A stretch of DNA of 64,000 bases, taken from contig CM034546.1 in the NCBI GenBank assembly GCA_020055645.1, positions 129,725,875 to 129,789,874 on the forward strand, read 5' to 3'. A program made the position numbers and the translations under genes. Below the pieces are notes generated by a model. It was not told the DNA's origin, did not search any database, and saw nothing but the letters and a program-made list of their open reading frames with translations. Shown here piece after piece: positions 11,673 to 22,666 of this stretch; positions within the stretch are counted from its first letter, which is position 1, and each line of letters starts with the position of its first letter. This DNA is from Tomocerus qinae. Its lineage: Eukaryota > Arthropoda > Collembola > Entomobryomorpha > Tomoceridae.

Positions 11673-13620
11673 ATGTATAAAAAGATTATCTCCATAATAA
11701 TTTTCATTGGGTGGATTTTTGGATGTTTCCCATCTTCAACGCCAATAGTAAATTCCAAACATTTTCGATTGAAATGGGTACATCCCGTCATAGTCTACGC
11801 TATTCTATTATTAATTTTCAATCCTGTGGCAATATTAGATTTTATATTTGCCAACAAAACATATTTGTCCGTATATACAGGCAATAAGCTGTCTGAACTC
11901 ATAATATTTTACAGTACCACATTATCAGTTTATTTTGGTGATTTTGTGATTCGACTTTGGTCTTTGAATACCTGTGAAAAGGGAATCGAATTAGTTTCTG
12001 CATTAAATTATCTGTCAACGCAGTGCAATATTAATGAAGCAAAGAAACCGTTCTGGCAAAAGATGCGAGGAAATATTTCTCATCTGATTCATTTTCTTAT
12101 TTTGGGACTCTACATACTATGTAATATCATTCGTGTTTCGTACTTTTATTCAGTTGGCGGTGAATATAGCGCAGATTTAAAATCTTTGATATTGCCTGAT
12201 AATGAATTGATAATGTTTACCGTAATGGTTTTAAATGACTTATATTCGACAGCATCTACTAATTTCATCATTTATTTTACTATCGTCCTGGGATTTTATT
12301 TACTTGATGTATATAAACATTTCTGCGATCAAGTTGAGAGTTATTTCTTGTATGAATTAAACATGAAACTTTTGACTTCAGTTCCTGAGATTGATGGGGG
12401 AAGAGACGTTACCCATTTAAATCGCATACTAAACAGGAACAACGAAGAGTCCAATAAATTCTTAAGCTTGCAATATAAAAACTCAATCTTGGACAGACTT
12501 TCTCAATTGAAGAGATGCTTTTTGTTATTCTCGGAAATTGTTGGGGTCTAAATTGTGATTATTTTGTCCATTTCAACGATATTTATTATTGAACACATAT
12601 TTGACTTATCTAAAAATAAGAAAAGATTGCCAGGAATATTCTATGAATATGCAATTGTAGTATTATTTCTTCTTGGCAACTGTTTGATAATTTGGTTGAT
12701 TTCTCATTTAGGAGACAGAATGAAGGAAGAGGTAATGTTTAAAATTCATTACACCAAAAAATACAGTCTGTATGACCCAGGGAACAAAAATGGACTTTTT
12801 TGGCCTTTTTTATAAAAACTTAGGAATAAGTTTTTTTAAATCAGTCCTTTTTTGCCTTTTTTATAAATATTAGGAGTAATTTTTTTAAAGCGGTCCTTTT
12901 TTACTTTTTTAATAAAGAAGTAGGAATAAGTTTTTAAAAAAGCAGTATTTTTTTCTTTTTTATAAGAAGCAGGAGTAAGTTTTTTTAAGCAGTTCTTTTT
13001 GCCGTTTTATCTTTTTTGATGTAGCAGCGTGCCCCACTTCGGACTTACTTCCACTTTTACATGTAAATAAGGCCAAAAAGTTAAAAAGGGCTGCTTTTTA
13101 AAAATTGTACTCTTTTACTTTTTTGTAATAAACAAGTACCTTTTTTGTTCCCTGGTATGACTCCGCATGAATGCTTATGTACTGCATAATAATAATCTTC
13201 TATATTTTGTGCAGATAAAAATGAGAGGTAGTCGCCTTGAAGATTTGCTACTTCAGAAACAACTGAGAAATAGTTCCAGAGATAAAAACGATCCCGCTAT
13301 TGTTGACGATGTAAAATTTTTATTTTATTAACATAATTGTGATTAAGATCCTTGAATAATATGCTTATTTATGTCTGCCTTTTAGCTGCATGAAACTGCC
13401 AAGTTGATTGTTAATTGGAAATTCAACCTGACTGGGCAGGGTCTTTTTACAGTGGACTATCGGCTTATACCATCAGTAAATAATATTTACAGCCTTGAAA
13501 GTAAAAATAGCATTTTAGTGATTTCTTTTGCGTATGTAATTTCAGATTTGTGCTACAATAATGACCTACGTCATATTTATGTTTCAATTGGAATCTTCTG
13601 GTGCCTCGGTATCCAATTGA
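11673..13620 (+). pseudogene. Gustatory-type receptor, copy 2, one in-frame TAA
   Basis: Exons 11673-12731, 13215-13310, 13386-13475 and 13546-13620; 439 codons in a single consistent frame. The first in-frame ATG is 11673. The exon plan and sequence follow receptor 1 throughout, including GLFTVDYRLIPS and the TM7 motif TYVIFMFQL. The frame is interrupted once: TAA at 12549-12551, where receptor 1 has TAC (Tyr) in the block EIVGVY. Everything after the stop, including TM6, TM7 and all splice sites, is conserved, so the lesion is young or the codon is misread or misassembled. As written, the product would lose its last third and could not form the seven-helix channel. Intron 1 holds a ~380 bp transposable element. 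Confidence 0.82.
12777..13155. mobile_element. CCAGGGAAC element copy 1 with TATGAC duplication
   Basis: About 379 bp with inverted termini CCAGGGAACAAAAA and TTTTTTGTTCCCTGG. It is flanked by direct TATGAC repeats at 12771-12776 and 13156-13161. The interior is made of repeated T-rich runs and has no coding capacity. It lies inside intron 1 of receptor copy 2. A second copy is at 46101-46320. Confidence 0.82.
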
Positions 13621-14275
13621 CACTGAAACTAAGAAATAATAAAAAATGGATGCAATATTATATACACAATACATACAACTTGTAAAAATATAAACTTTCA
13701 TGGATATAAACTTTATACATTCGTTTTTCTGTTGTATGCATATTATTATGTCATTTATTAAAAAGTTATTGAACGAGTCTCATCTCATGTTGTTATTTCC
13801 CACTGCTTCAACTGTTGATACAGTTTTCCTTGCGTTTGAGCTGGATTATTTAGACTTATCACAGTCTCCCGACGTTACATTACATTTTTAATTTATATTC
13901 ACACCTGGGAGGCTGGACTGGAATACAAATACAAATAGATTTCATTTTTTTCAATACAAAAAGAGATATATTTTTATTTTTCCTCCACAATTTTGAATTT
14001 TTGATTACTACTGGTCAAGGCGGAGTTTGTTGAAAGTTAATATTTGAGACTAAACAAAACAACAACTAAATGCTCAACCTCTGCCACCTGCAAAGTGTAA
14101 ACATTCACTTATGACTTAACATCAAATGTTGAACATTGAATGTTCATAATTTTACAATATACTAATATTTGATATTAACTTTCTTTAATTCATAATTATA
14201 TTCATAATTAATTTTTCAGACATTTCCTCTCGCTTTACATGGGACAATTTGGAGAGATTTAATTCGAACTGCGAA
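13621..14275. other. Intergenic region
   Basis: About 650 bp between receptor 2 and the F-box gene; nothing coding recognised. A possible splice acceptor at 14218-14219 could add an upstream exon to the F-box gene, but I see no matching donor. Confidence 0.5.
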
Positions 14276-16505
14276 ATGGATGTAAAACATGGCATTTCTG
14301 TACCAAATACCGATAAATATTTTGAGCAAATTTTGGGACCTTTAGTTGGCACTAATGACTTGGTAAAAAGCAGTACATTATTAACATTACTATACCTTCA
14401 TTCATTTGTTGATTATATTACCAACTGCGTATCTACATAATGGCTTGTAGTTGATAATGATAATTATTATCTTGATTATTGAAACGGAGTGTCAAAATGA
14501 CAAATTACTATACTCAAGATTCCTCTATAGCCATCAGGTTAGGCGAAGCGGGGGTTGGCAATTTAAAAATTCACTTTTTTCACCTCTATATTCACCTGCC
14601 TGTAATCACCATGGTAGTTAGTAATGGCAGTCCTTTATCCTATTCAAGCAGTGGAGGACAAATTATAGGATTTGTCCTCCAGAGGTGAAAAAAGTGAATT
14701 TTTAAATTGCCAACCCCCGCTTCGCCTAACCTCATCCCCGGAGAGGTACAGTTTCTATAGAAACCTTGTACTATACTATTACTATTATTGTTGCTTGTAG
14801 TCTTATCACGCAGTTTTACGTTTATGCGAATATAGGTTGTAGATTAAAGTAAAAGCTAGAATTTTTTTGCTGGGAATGTTCCTGTACAAAAGATTTGTTT
14901 AATGTATTAATATGTTAGTTAGTAAGTGATTGAATATTTATGTATTTATTAACAAGTTAACATATACACAGTTGTTGACAATGTTGGCCTTTGGCCTATC
15001 AAAGATGACGTGTACAATAATGACGGAAAGATATTAAATTGGGTTTTTGGTCGTGAAAGAGTAATAAAACTGTTATTTTTGGTTGTAATATGAATTATTT
15101 GTGTTGATTTACCTCTGTATTGATTTACTTTCAGATCTTGGACCGAATTTTTAGTTTTTTAAGATTCGAAGACCTAAAATCATGTCGTTTGGTAAATTCT
15201 CAATGGTTGGATATATCTCAGTCGTACTATAATGAGCAATCGGCTATTCTAATTGAATATGGAACGTTAGAACTGGTTAAATCTGCCCACGACTTTCTAT
15301 CTTCATTTCAAGATCCTCCGTTTTCGTTACTATTCACAGGAGTTATAATCAAATTTCATGGTTGCCTGTCTTTTAAATGGGAAAACGATGGTATATTGGA
15401 TTTTCTGAAAGAATATGGAAGTCAGCTGACATACTTGAAGATAAAGGTGCTCTGTGGAATAATAGCCACAGACTTAACATTTTTCGCCTTTAAAAAGATT
15501 TTGTCAGAATTGACTCCAGAACTACTGCATCTTTGTGTGGACATTCAATTTTGTGACATCACTTCCCTAACTGGGGAAGTATCATCAACAATTGAACATA
15601 ACGCATTAGAAACAGCTGTTGATTTCAAGTTGCCTAAATTGAGAAAATTAGAATGGTCAACAGTCAGCGATGATTGGTGGGACTACCCATCACAAAGAGT
15701 TTTTCAAAAAATATTTACCCCTCCATTTATGGATTTGCTTAAAAGTGCTCCGAATTTAAGCAGCGTCTTGACTGAAGGAAGCTCATTTAATTCCGAAGCT
15801 TTTGATCATATACCAGAAGAAAGAATTTCGCGGATAAAGGAGATTTCTGTGAGTCCAAAAACATCACTTCACCAGTTGCACACATTTTTGAATAAACTGA
15901 CGGAGTTATCCTTAAGGAATTTAAAACTTAAATCCTTCAATATTTTGGCTTGTGACGTCGAAGAAAGCTGGCCGTTGTGGAAACAGGCTGTATTTGTTTC
16001 TCTATTGACATTTTTAGACACACAGAAAGATTGCTTACAAAAACTGAATTTTCGAGTGCCAATGTGTGGTTCTCCATTTAAATACAATTCTCTCCCGCAA
16101 TTTCCAAAAATGACAAAACTGAAATTCTTATATATCAATTGTTCACGCAGTTTTCTCAAAACGCTTCTCGGAGAATCAAATTGGAATGCTCTATTCCCTG
16201 ATTTGCAAAAATTGCATTTATCATATGATTATAGTGCTTCTGTGATGTCGTACGATTACATCGGTCTACTAAAACTTATCTTTGGTCACACAGTCAACAA
16301 AACAGTCAAACACGTTCGATTGCATCCGAAATCGAATGCAGACAGTGATAAAGCATTCCTACAAAGTGATGACAAATTACTTAATTTATATTACGAGTTT
16401 ATCAAAAATGTTTTTCTAAGTATGCAAACTTTTGAATTAATTGACAACAAAATGGGAATGCATTTTTTCAATTGTGCTAAAAATTATAATGCCTTGGAAA
16501 AATAA
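14276..16505 (+). CDS. F-box protein with leucine-rich C-terminal part
   Basis: Substrate-recruiting subunit of an SCF ubiquitin ligase, by family. Exon 1 is 14276-14362 (ATG at 14276, 29 codons) and exon 2 is 15135-16505; together 485 residues. The F-box straddles the splice: the end of exon 1 (TNDL) plus ILDRIFSFLRFEDLKSCR from exon 2 read as one standard F-box, which supports the junction. After it, hydrophobic periodic segments (for example LTYLKIKVL and LTELSLRNLKLKSF) suggest degenerate leucine-rich repeats. No known orthologue is apparent; such genes expand in lineage-specific ways. The single 772-bp intron holds a palindromic element. The exact N-terminus is uncertain, because the frame stays open upstream of the ATG to a possible acceptor at 14219. 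Confidence 0.75.
14536..14732. mobile_element. MITE with 52-bp perfect inverted repeats
   Basis: 197 bp. The first and last 52 bases are exact reverse complements, starting AGGTTAGGCGAAGCGGGGGT. CATC lies directly on both sides (14532-14535 and 14733-14736), a likely 4-bp target duplication. It is in the F-box intron. The perfect arms imply recent insertion. Confidence 0.85.
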
Positions 16506-17295
16506 AGTTCAGTAAAATTATATTTATATTTGCTATATTGTTAAATTATTTTTTCTGATTTATTTACTGATTTCAGAGCACAGAATGAATTATTTAATTT
16601 TTTTTTCCAATATAAGTACCTACATGCTTTATGTATTAGGACTTGTAGAAAATGAGCATTTGATTTTTTGACTATTCTAGATAAAAGAATGAGAATTAAA
16701 TTCTAGAGCCTCATTAAAATCTTAATCCCATTATTTGGGATTTAAGTATAATGAAAAATTTGAAGGAAAATTTGGTACCTATAAGTGAACATTAAATCAA
16801 TTATCCCAACGTTTCAGTTTGGGAAAACAAACGGTGACAGTAAATGATAGTCTTGTTATTTTTCACGCGATGATAATTACTAACATAGTAATTATTTCGC
16901 TATATCTTTATTTAGATGACACTTAAATATCGGACTGTCAATGATTGCAATTTCCTTTCGTTGTATTGCATAAAACAATTCAATACAAAGTTGAGAAAAA
17001 GCATTTTAATTAAGTATCTACGCAGTCTCAGTTAACCATGGTCTTGTCAAGAACATGTCTAGCATCAGTATTAATCAGAAGAAGACCGCCTTGGAATTAC
17101 TATTCATTAGCTGTCACTCTCAACGACAATTTCGTCATTTGGAAGGCATTGATGAGGAAATAGGAGTCTATTTTAATGAGTTCTGTGGCAAAATGAATAC
17201 ATTTTTTGTGCGAAAGTCTATATAAGGAAAGGTAGGAAAATCATCCGTTTTCTACATCAGTAAAATCAGTGGCCTATTTATGTAAAACAGGGAAA
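16506..17295. other. Intergenic region
   Basis: About 790 bp between the F-box gene and the six-cysteine secreted gene. No exon seen apart from the promoter motif given separately. Confidence 0.6.
17219..17226 (+). promoter_or_regulatory. TATA box of the six-cysteine secreted gene
   Basis: TATATAAG lies 77 bp upstream of the ATG. An initiator-like ATCAGT sits about 38 bp further downstream, giving a plausible start site near 17258. Confidence 0.55.
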
Positions 17296-18205
17296 ATGAG
17301 GTTTTCAACGTTTATTGCATTGGCTGTCGTGGCTGTTATACTTTGCATCTCGGTTGGTATGAAATACTGATTAAAGTATTTAAAATATTATGTTTATTCG
17401 ATTTAATGACATTTTCTCATTTATTTCAGGAGGTAAACAGTCAGGATAAAACGTGCAAAGCTATTCTTGCGGATTTAACAAAGCGACAAATGTCGGGCAT
17501 CTCCAAATGTACCAAGTCTATGAAATTCAAAAACGGAAAAGAAAAATCAGCAAAATCTAACGTAAATTAAAAGTCAAAATTCTTCCACTATTAAATAGAG
17601 CACTATTGTTTATGTATAATTTCTAATTGATATTTCTTGATTGTAGTGCATTCTCAGGTGTGTAATGATTACGGAGGGAATAGTAAGTTGACACTCAAAA
17701 TTAATTAATTTATTTATTTATCAATATTTTCTATTCAACATTAACTTCCCAACTTTTGAATTAAAAAGTATATTAATCAATTGTTTGCATTTAGTTAACC
17801 GCTGACGGAGGATGGTCAAAGGAGAATGTAGAACTTTTCTTAGAGAAAGAGAAATTTCCAGAAGAAATAGTACCTCGAATGAAGACTATGTTCATGCCTT
17901 GCTTTGAAGATTTCGGTAAGAAACTTAATGAATTGCATTACAAATTGTTACCGACGAATTATTATTATATATACTGATTATTACAGGCCCTTTATTCGAT
18001 TTGAAAGAAGAATTTTGTAAAACTTACGACCCTTTCATTAAATGTGCTATGGCAAAACTTCCTCAGGTATGTGATCACCATTATTACATAAAATATACTT
18101 TACGATTTTATCATTTACTTGTATGCCACTTTTAATTTTACGAGTTGTTAGATATTTACTAATACCAATTTAATTTATTGTTTCCAGCTCTGTGCGGAGG
18201 GTTAA
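17296..18205 (+). CDS. Small secreted six-cysteine protein, unknown function
   Basis: Exons 17296-17352, 17430-17561, 17795-17915, 17987-18066 and 18188-18205 give 408 nt (135 residues). A strong signal peptide (MRFSTFIALAVVAVILCIS) fills exon 1. The mature protein has six cysteines: KTC, SKC, MPC, EFC, IKC and QLC. The last two are eight residues apart, as in insect odorant-binding proteins, but the classic C2-X3-C3 spacing is absent, so it is not a standard OBP. The middle is charged and helical (ELFLEKEKFPEE). An extracellular ligand-binding or haemolymph role is possible but unproven. Donor 1 (GTTGGT) is weak and is the least certain point of the model; the downstream phases agree. Confidence 0.7.
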
Positions 18206-19769
18206 GTATCTTGCACTTGTAAAGCAAATCCTTAAATCCATTGTAGAACAGTAAATAAGTTATTCGTAAATAAATTTCTATTCAATGCTTTCCGAAACTA
18301 CTACTAATTAAGGCAGTCTTTTGTATTATACACTTCAATCGAAAATTAAATTATTTGTACCTCAAATTCAAATTCAAATTTAAAATATTTAATTAACTAG
18401 CAGATAAGTGTGGAGCAGTAAATATTCAAAATGAAGTTTTAAGTAATTACTGAACTCTGGACGATTAACAATAATTGAATAAAAAGTTAAAATTACTATA
18501 CATGAATAGTTTTTGCATTGATATGCATGATTACGGTTATTAACCAGGTACGATTGTGCACCATGCAAATACAAGCTTAATGATAGGTTAGATTATTTCT
18601 AATTTTCATATTTATGTAAATTAATTACATCTTGTTGACATTTCATGCCCTGCCTTAACTCAATAATTATTACCTACCAAAATATTATTGTCTACCTCCA
18701 CTGTATGTTAGTCATCACTATAATTTCACTGTCCCAATACAGATAATGTTAGTCCCATTCAAAAAAGACTTCATTGTGTGCTCTGTTATTCACTAACGAA
18801 TTAAATATAGACTGCATTCCCATTTCTCACTACTATTTCAACCCACAATGAGACTAGCTGTCAACTTATGACATTGCAATTCCACAATGCATAATCGTTA
18901 ACACTCTGCCTCTCAATCAGATACATTCACGTACTGTTTTACAGTTTTCAATTTCAAGCTAAACATTTCATGGAGTTGGCCTTGAAATTAAACTTTGCCA
19001 GTTCCTGCTGTAAGCTTGACTTTACTTCACCCGATTTGGTATCTCTATCTGTACATATTATTAGCAGTATAGTATACAGACTATTCAGGAAAAATAATTA
19101 TAGCCGGAGCTAACCTACATTTGTTATTAATTATTAAATTTTGACAAACAAGGAAAATTGCTGCTTTCTTAATTGAAATGTATTTCATCGAAATAAAATA
19201 TTTACAGATTTTGCAATTGTAACGTAACTACCAAAAAATATCTTACACAGGTACATATTTCCTTTTTTGCAATTATAATAATCTACAAATAAATTAAAAA
19301 TATGTTAAAAATAAATTACAAATAATTTATATTTACATAACGTCTAGTCAGAGAATCACAAATTAAATCTAAGTAAACATGCTTAACCCATTTAGGACAA
19401 TCTTTATAATTTGCAATCATAAATATCTGTAATGAAATCCCTTATTTAAGTACATAAAATGTTTATATCACTTTTACATAGTATATTGTTGTATTAGCAC
19501 CAATCAAAATGTCTTATTACTGACTGATGTTGACTTACGCTGAAGATACGCTAATTAAGCTAACATTTATGTAAATGTTATTCCTTTTGTAATTATATGT
19601 AATTTAGCACTTTTTACATTAAAAATTAGGAGGTAGGTTTTAAACGTATATTAAAAGTCCATTTCAGTCCTTTTCAGAGTACTTTAGAGTTACGTGCAAG
19701 AATGGTATCCTTTTTGAAATAAGCTGCACAAAGATTTGATTCACATGCCCAGTTTTCAACATGGGTAAA
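18206..19769. other. Intergenic region
   Basis: About 1.56 kb between two convergent genes (3' end to 3' end). AT-rich; no exon, tRNA-like structure or inverted repeat noticed. Confidence 0.6.
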
Positions 19770-22666
19770 TTATGGAAGTATAGAGACAGTGTAGTAAATG
19801 CTTTTGGCACGATATTTGCTAAAGCTATTGTCAAACACCAAAGTATCTGTAAAATAAGTAGAAAATCATTAAATACATCATTTTACTAGCGAAACTCGGA
19901 TTTATCTTATTTATTTGAAAATTATGGGCATTTTGGATTTATCTGTAGTTCACTTACATTTGCCTACACTGTTGCAAACTATGAATCCCTTTTGCTGAAC
20001 CATATGGGCATCAACTCTGTTGTTGTCTACAATTTCTTCTTTGGCTTCGTTTACAACGGAAAATCCAATATCGTAATAATCGGTTTTGAATCCCCATCTA
20101 AAAGTTATTTAAATGATGAAATAGTATTAATATCTGAATTGTTATATACATATCAACTGCATATGAGATGCCATTTGATCTAAATCTAGATATATTTACT
20201 TGAGTGTAGATCCTTGGGTTACAATTTGAAAATCCAATTCTAACTTTTGACCTGCTGGAACCGTCGCCGAAACCATATTTTTGGCTGGAAAATCAGGCAG
20301 TGGAGGTGGCTGGAGATTTCCATACCCGTCTTTTAGTTCATACTGAAATAAAAATTTATTAATTAATTAAAACATAAACAATTTAACTATGAAGTAGCAT
20401 TTACATTTCAAAGTCTTAATACACAAAAATATTTAATTAAAACTTGACAATCCTCTCGTTGAAATGTAGTTTGATTTCAAAAAAGTATTTTCATAATTTT
20501 GACCATAATTTGACTTTGGAATGTGAATTACATCACAACTGTATAAAATAAAATACAATAATTTCTTGCTTACAGTTTTCATTGTAGTGTTAGCCCCACC
20601 AAGACAACTTGGAAGTTGATCAGTTGGGAAATTACTTCTTAAAATTGCCTTGTAATCCTGAATGTAGCCTGCCCATCCATAAATTTGAACCCTGGACAAT
20701 GTATATTCACTCAAGAATGGTTTCATGGCATTCCATAGTACATTAAACACGATTGGGGCTGTAAATGAAAACAAATGTTAGATTTACTAAACAGAAAGCA
20801 TTATACCAAATTATTTCATTCTTTTTCCATTTTAAAAGCTGAATAAAGTATATTAAACGTTGGTTTATCAGTCAGTAATGTTATTTTGTAAATATTTGCA
20901 AACTTACTGTTGATAACGATGGCTGATTTCAGCATGTTTGGATAACTAGCTTCATATCTTCGGACAACTTCCAGCACTATCTCAATAACTGTATACAAAA
21001 CAAGTAAACAACAACATTATTATAAAAATCGAAGTCAAATCGCATTTAATACCTTTACATAAATACTAAATACGTATAAATGTGCATGTAAATCTATAAA
21101 TTGGAGAAAGATAACTAAATATTGGGTTGAAGTAAGGCAGTGGTTGAATATTTTTAAAATCGCGCCATGAAATAGACAGGAGCCGCTTTAGAGGGACCTA
21201 ACCTAATTAAAACCATAACATTGACAGATATTTGTACAGCCTCTGCCTTACTTCAACCAAATGTTATTTTCTCATCTCCTTAATTAACTTCTTACCGTCA
21301 CGTGAAGCAAATTGATACATGGAGAATCCTTCCAAATCTATAATTAGTGTCCCTTGCATTACAGTATGTTCAGGTGTGCTTGTTTCACGATAAATCATGT
21401 GTACGATTTCCAAGCATTTCCACAAATACGGAAGATACTCATCGTGAACTTTTCCCTCATGAATCGCCTTTACTGCGCCATCAACATCCATTTTCTTCCA
21501 AGTTATCACTCCAACTGAATCGACAAAATTTAATTCATTACTTAAATTCATTAAATTAAATAGGAAGTCATGAAAATGCTGACTACTTACACAAATCTCC
21601 ATCTTTATCTGGTCCACACAATTGGAATGGAAAGTCTTTTTGCAGATGAGCTGGTGGGTTCCACTCCAAAAGATTGTTGATGCCGTTATCTTTCCTCCAT
21701 TCAAAATCCTGTTATACAAATAATATACATTTTAATATACAGAAAAACAAAACAGCCTAGATATACGTCATCGTATATATAAGTTATATACTTTTAGATT
21801 TACTATGTTGAGTATACCTACAAAAGCCAATGAACTTTAGTAGGTCAACTCAATATATTGAGTTCACGTTTATTTATTCTTGAAATTATGAGATTCAATG
21901 CCAATTTAAATGTAATTTACCTCTTTTAACATAGTAGCAGCCTTTACAGGGTCCATTTGGCGAGCTACAAAAATGTAAACAATTATTGTTAATAAAATAT
22001 GCAAAAATAAATTATGAGGTAGTAAAATACGTATTGGAATATTTTCAAGTTCATGTAACTTACATCGTAACCATCTGAGAAGCATGTCATCTTTTTTCTG
22101 ATGGTCATCCAGGTTCAATGCCATCTCACCAATGAGTTCTCGAAACTAAGAAACAACAAGGCTATTAGTAAAAATGTATAAAATGCATAGAAAATGTGCT
22201 TTTTAAACTAAATATGAACAGGTTGGAGTAAGGCAGTGGTTGCACAAATACCTATCAGTGCTTTTGTTTTAATTAGGTTAGGTCTGTCGAAAGCAGGTCC
22301 TGGTACGCCCTGTGTATTTTATATGGCGCCATTTTTAACATGTGCAACCACTGCCTTACTTCAACCGATAAATTTCCAGGGTATGAAAATTAAGTTTATT
22401 TTCCTTATAACTCAATTTCGACAAAAAAACCTTATGAGTGGAAATATTGAATAAACTAATTAAATAAAGATGCTTACTCGTTTCAAAGATGTTTCCTCCA
22501 ATTCTTTAGTTGATACGATAGGACTTGCACTTGGGGGTGCCACAATTGGTCCATTGTTGTCACTAAGATTGATTCCATCTAAGGAGATAGTCCCAGAGGG
22601 ATCTTCCAATGCACCACTGGATTGGAAATCCACGACATTTTGATTACTTGCGACAGCCGTTGTCAT
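19770..22666 (-). CDS. SEC14-like protein (CRAL-TRIO plus GOLD domains)
   Basis: Ten exons, 5' to 3': 22666-22478, 22145-22064, 21964-21921, 21708-21591, 21514-21296, 20988-20908, 20758-20574, 20342-20200, 20097-19958, 19846-19770. The total is 1278 nt (425 residues), close to vertebrate SEC14L2-type proteins. Order: a low-complexity N-terminus, CRAL-TRIO-N helix (LLRWLRSRQMD), the lipid-binding SEC14 core (TLIIDLEGFSMYQF, then NTPIVFNVLWNAMKPFL and LGG), and a C-terminal GOLD beta-sandwich (KTDYYDIGFSV and YTLVFDNSFSKYRAKSIYY). These cytosolic proteins carry phosphoinositides, tocopherol or squalene-like lipids between membranes. All phases agree and all core blocks are present. Two introns contain MITE family A copies. 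Confidence 0.93.
21125..21258. mobile_element. MITE family A copy, SEC14-like intron 5
   Basis: Copy starting GGTTGAAGTAAGGCAG and ending TGCCTTACTTCAACC, slightly shorter than its relatives. It ends about 40 bp from exon 5 in the intron 20989-21295. Confidence 0.85.
22221..22366. mobile_element. MITE family A copy, SEC14-like intron 1
   Basis: Full-length copy; the left end reads GGTTGGAGTAAGGCAG with one mismatch to the family, and the right end is exact. Lies in intron 22146-22477. Confidence 0.85.
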
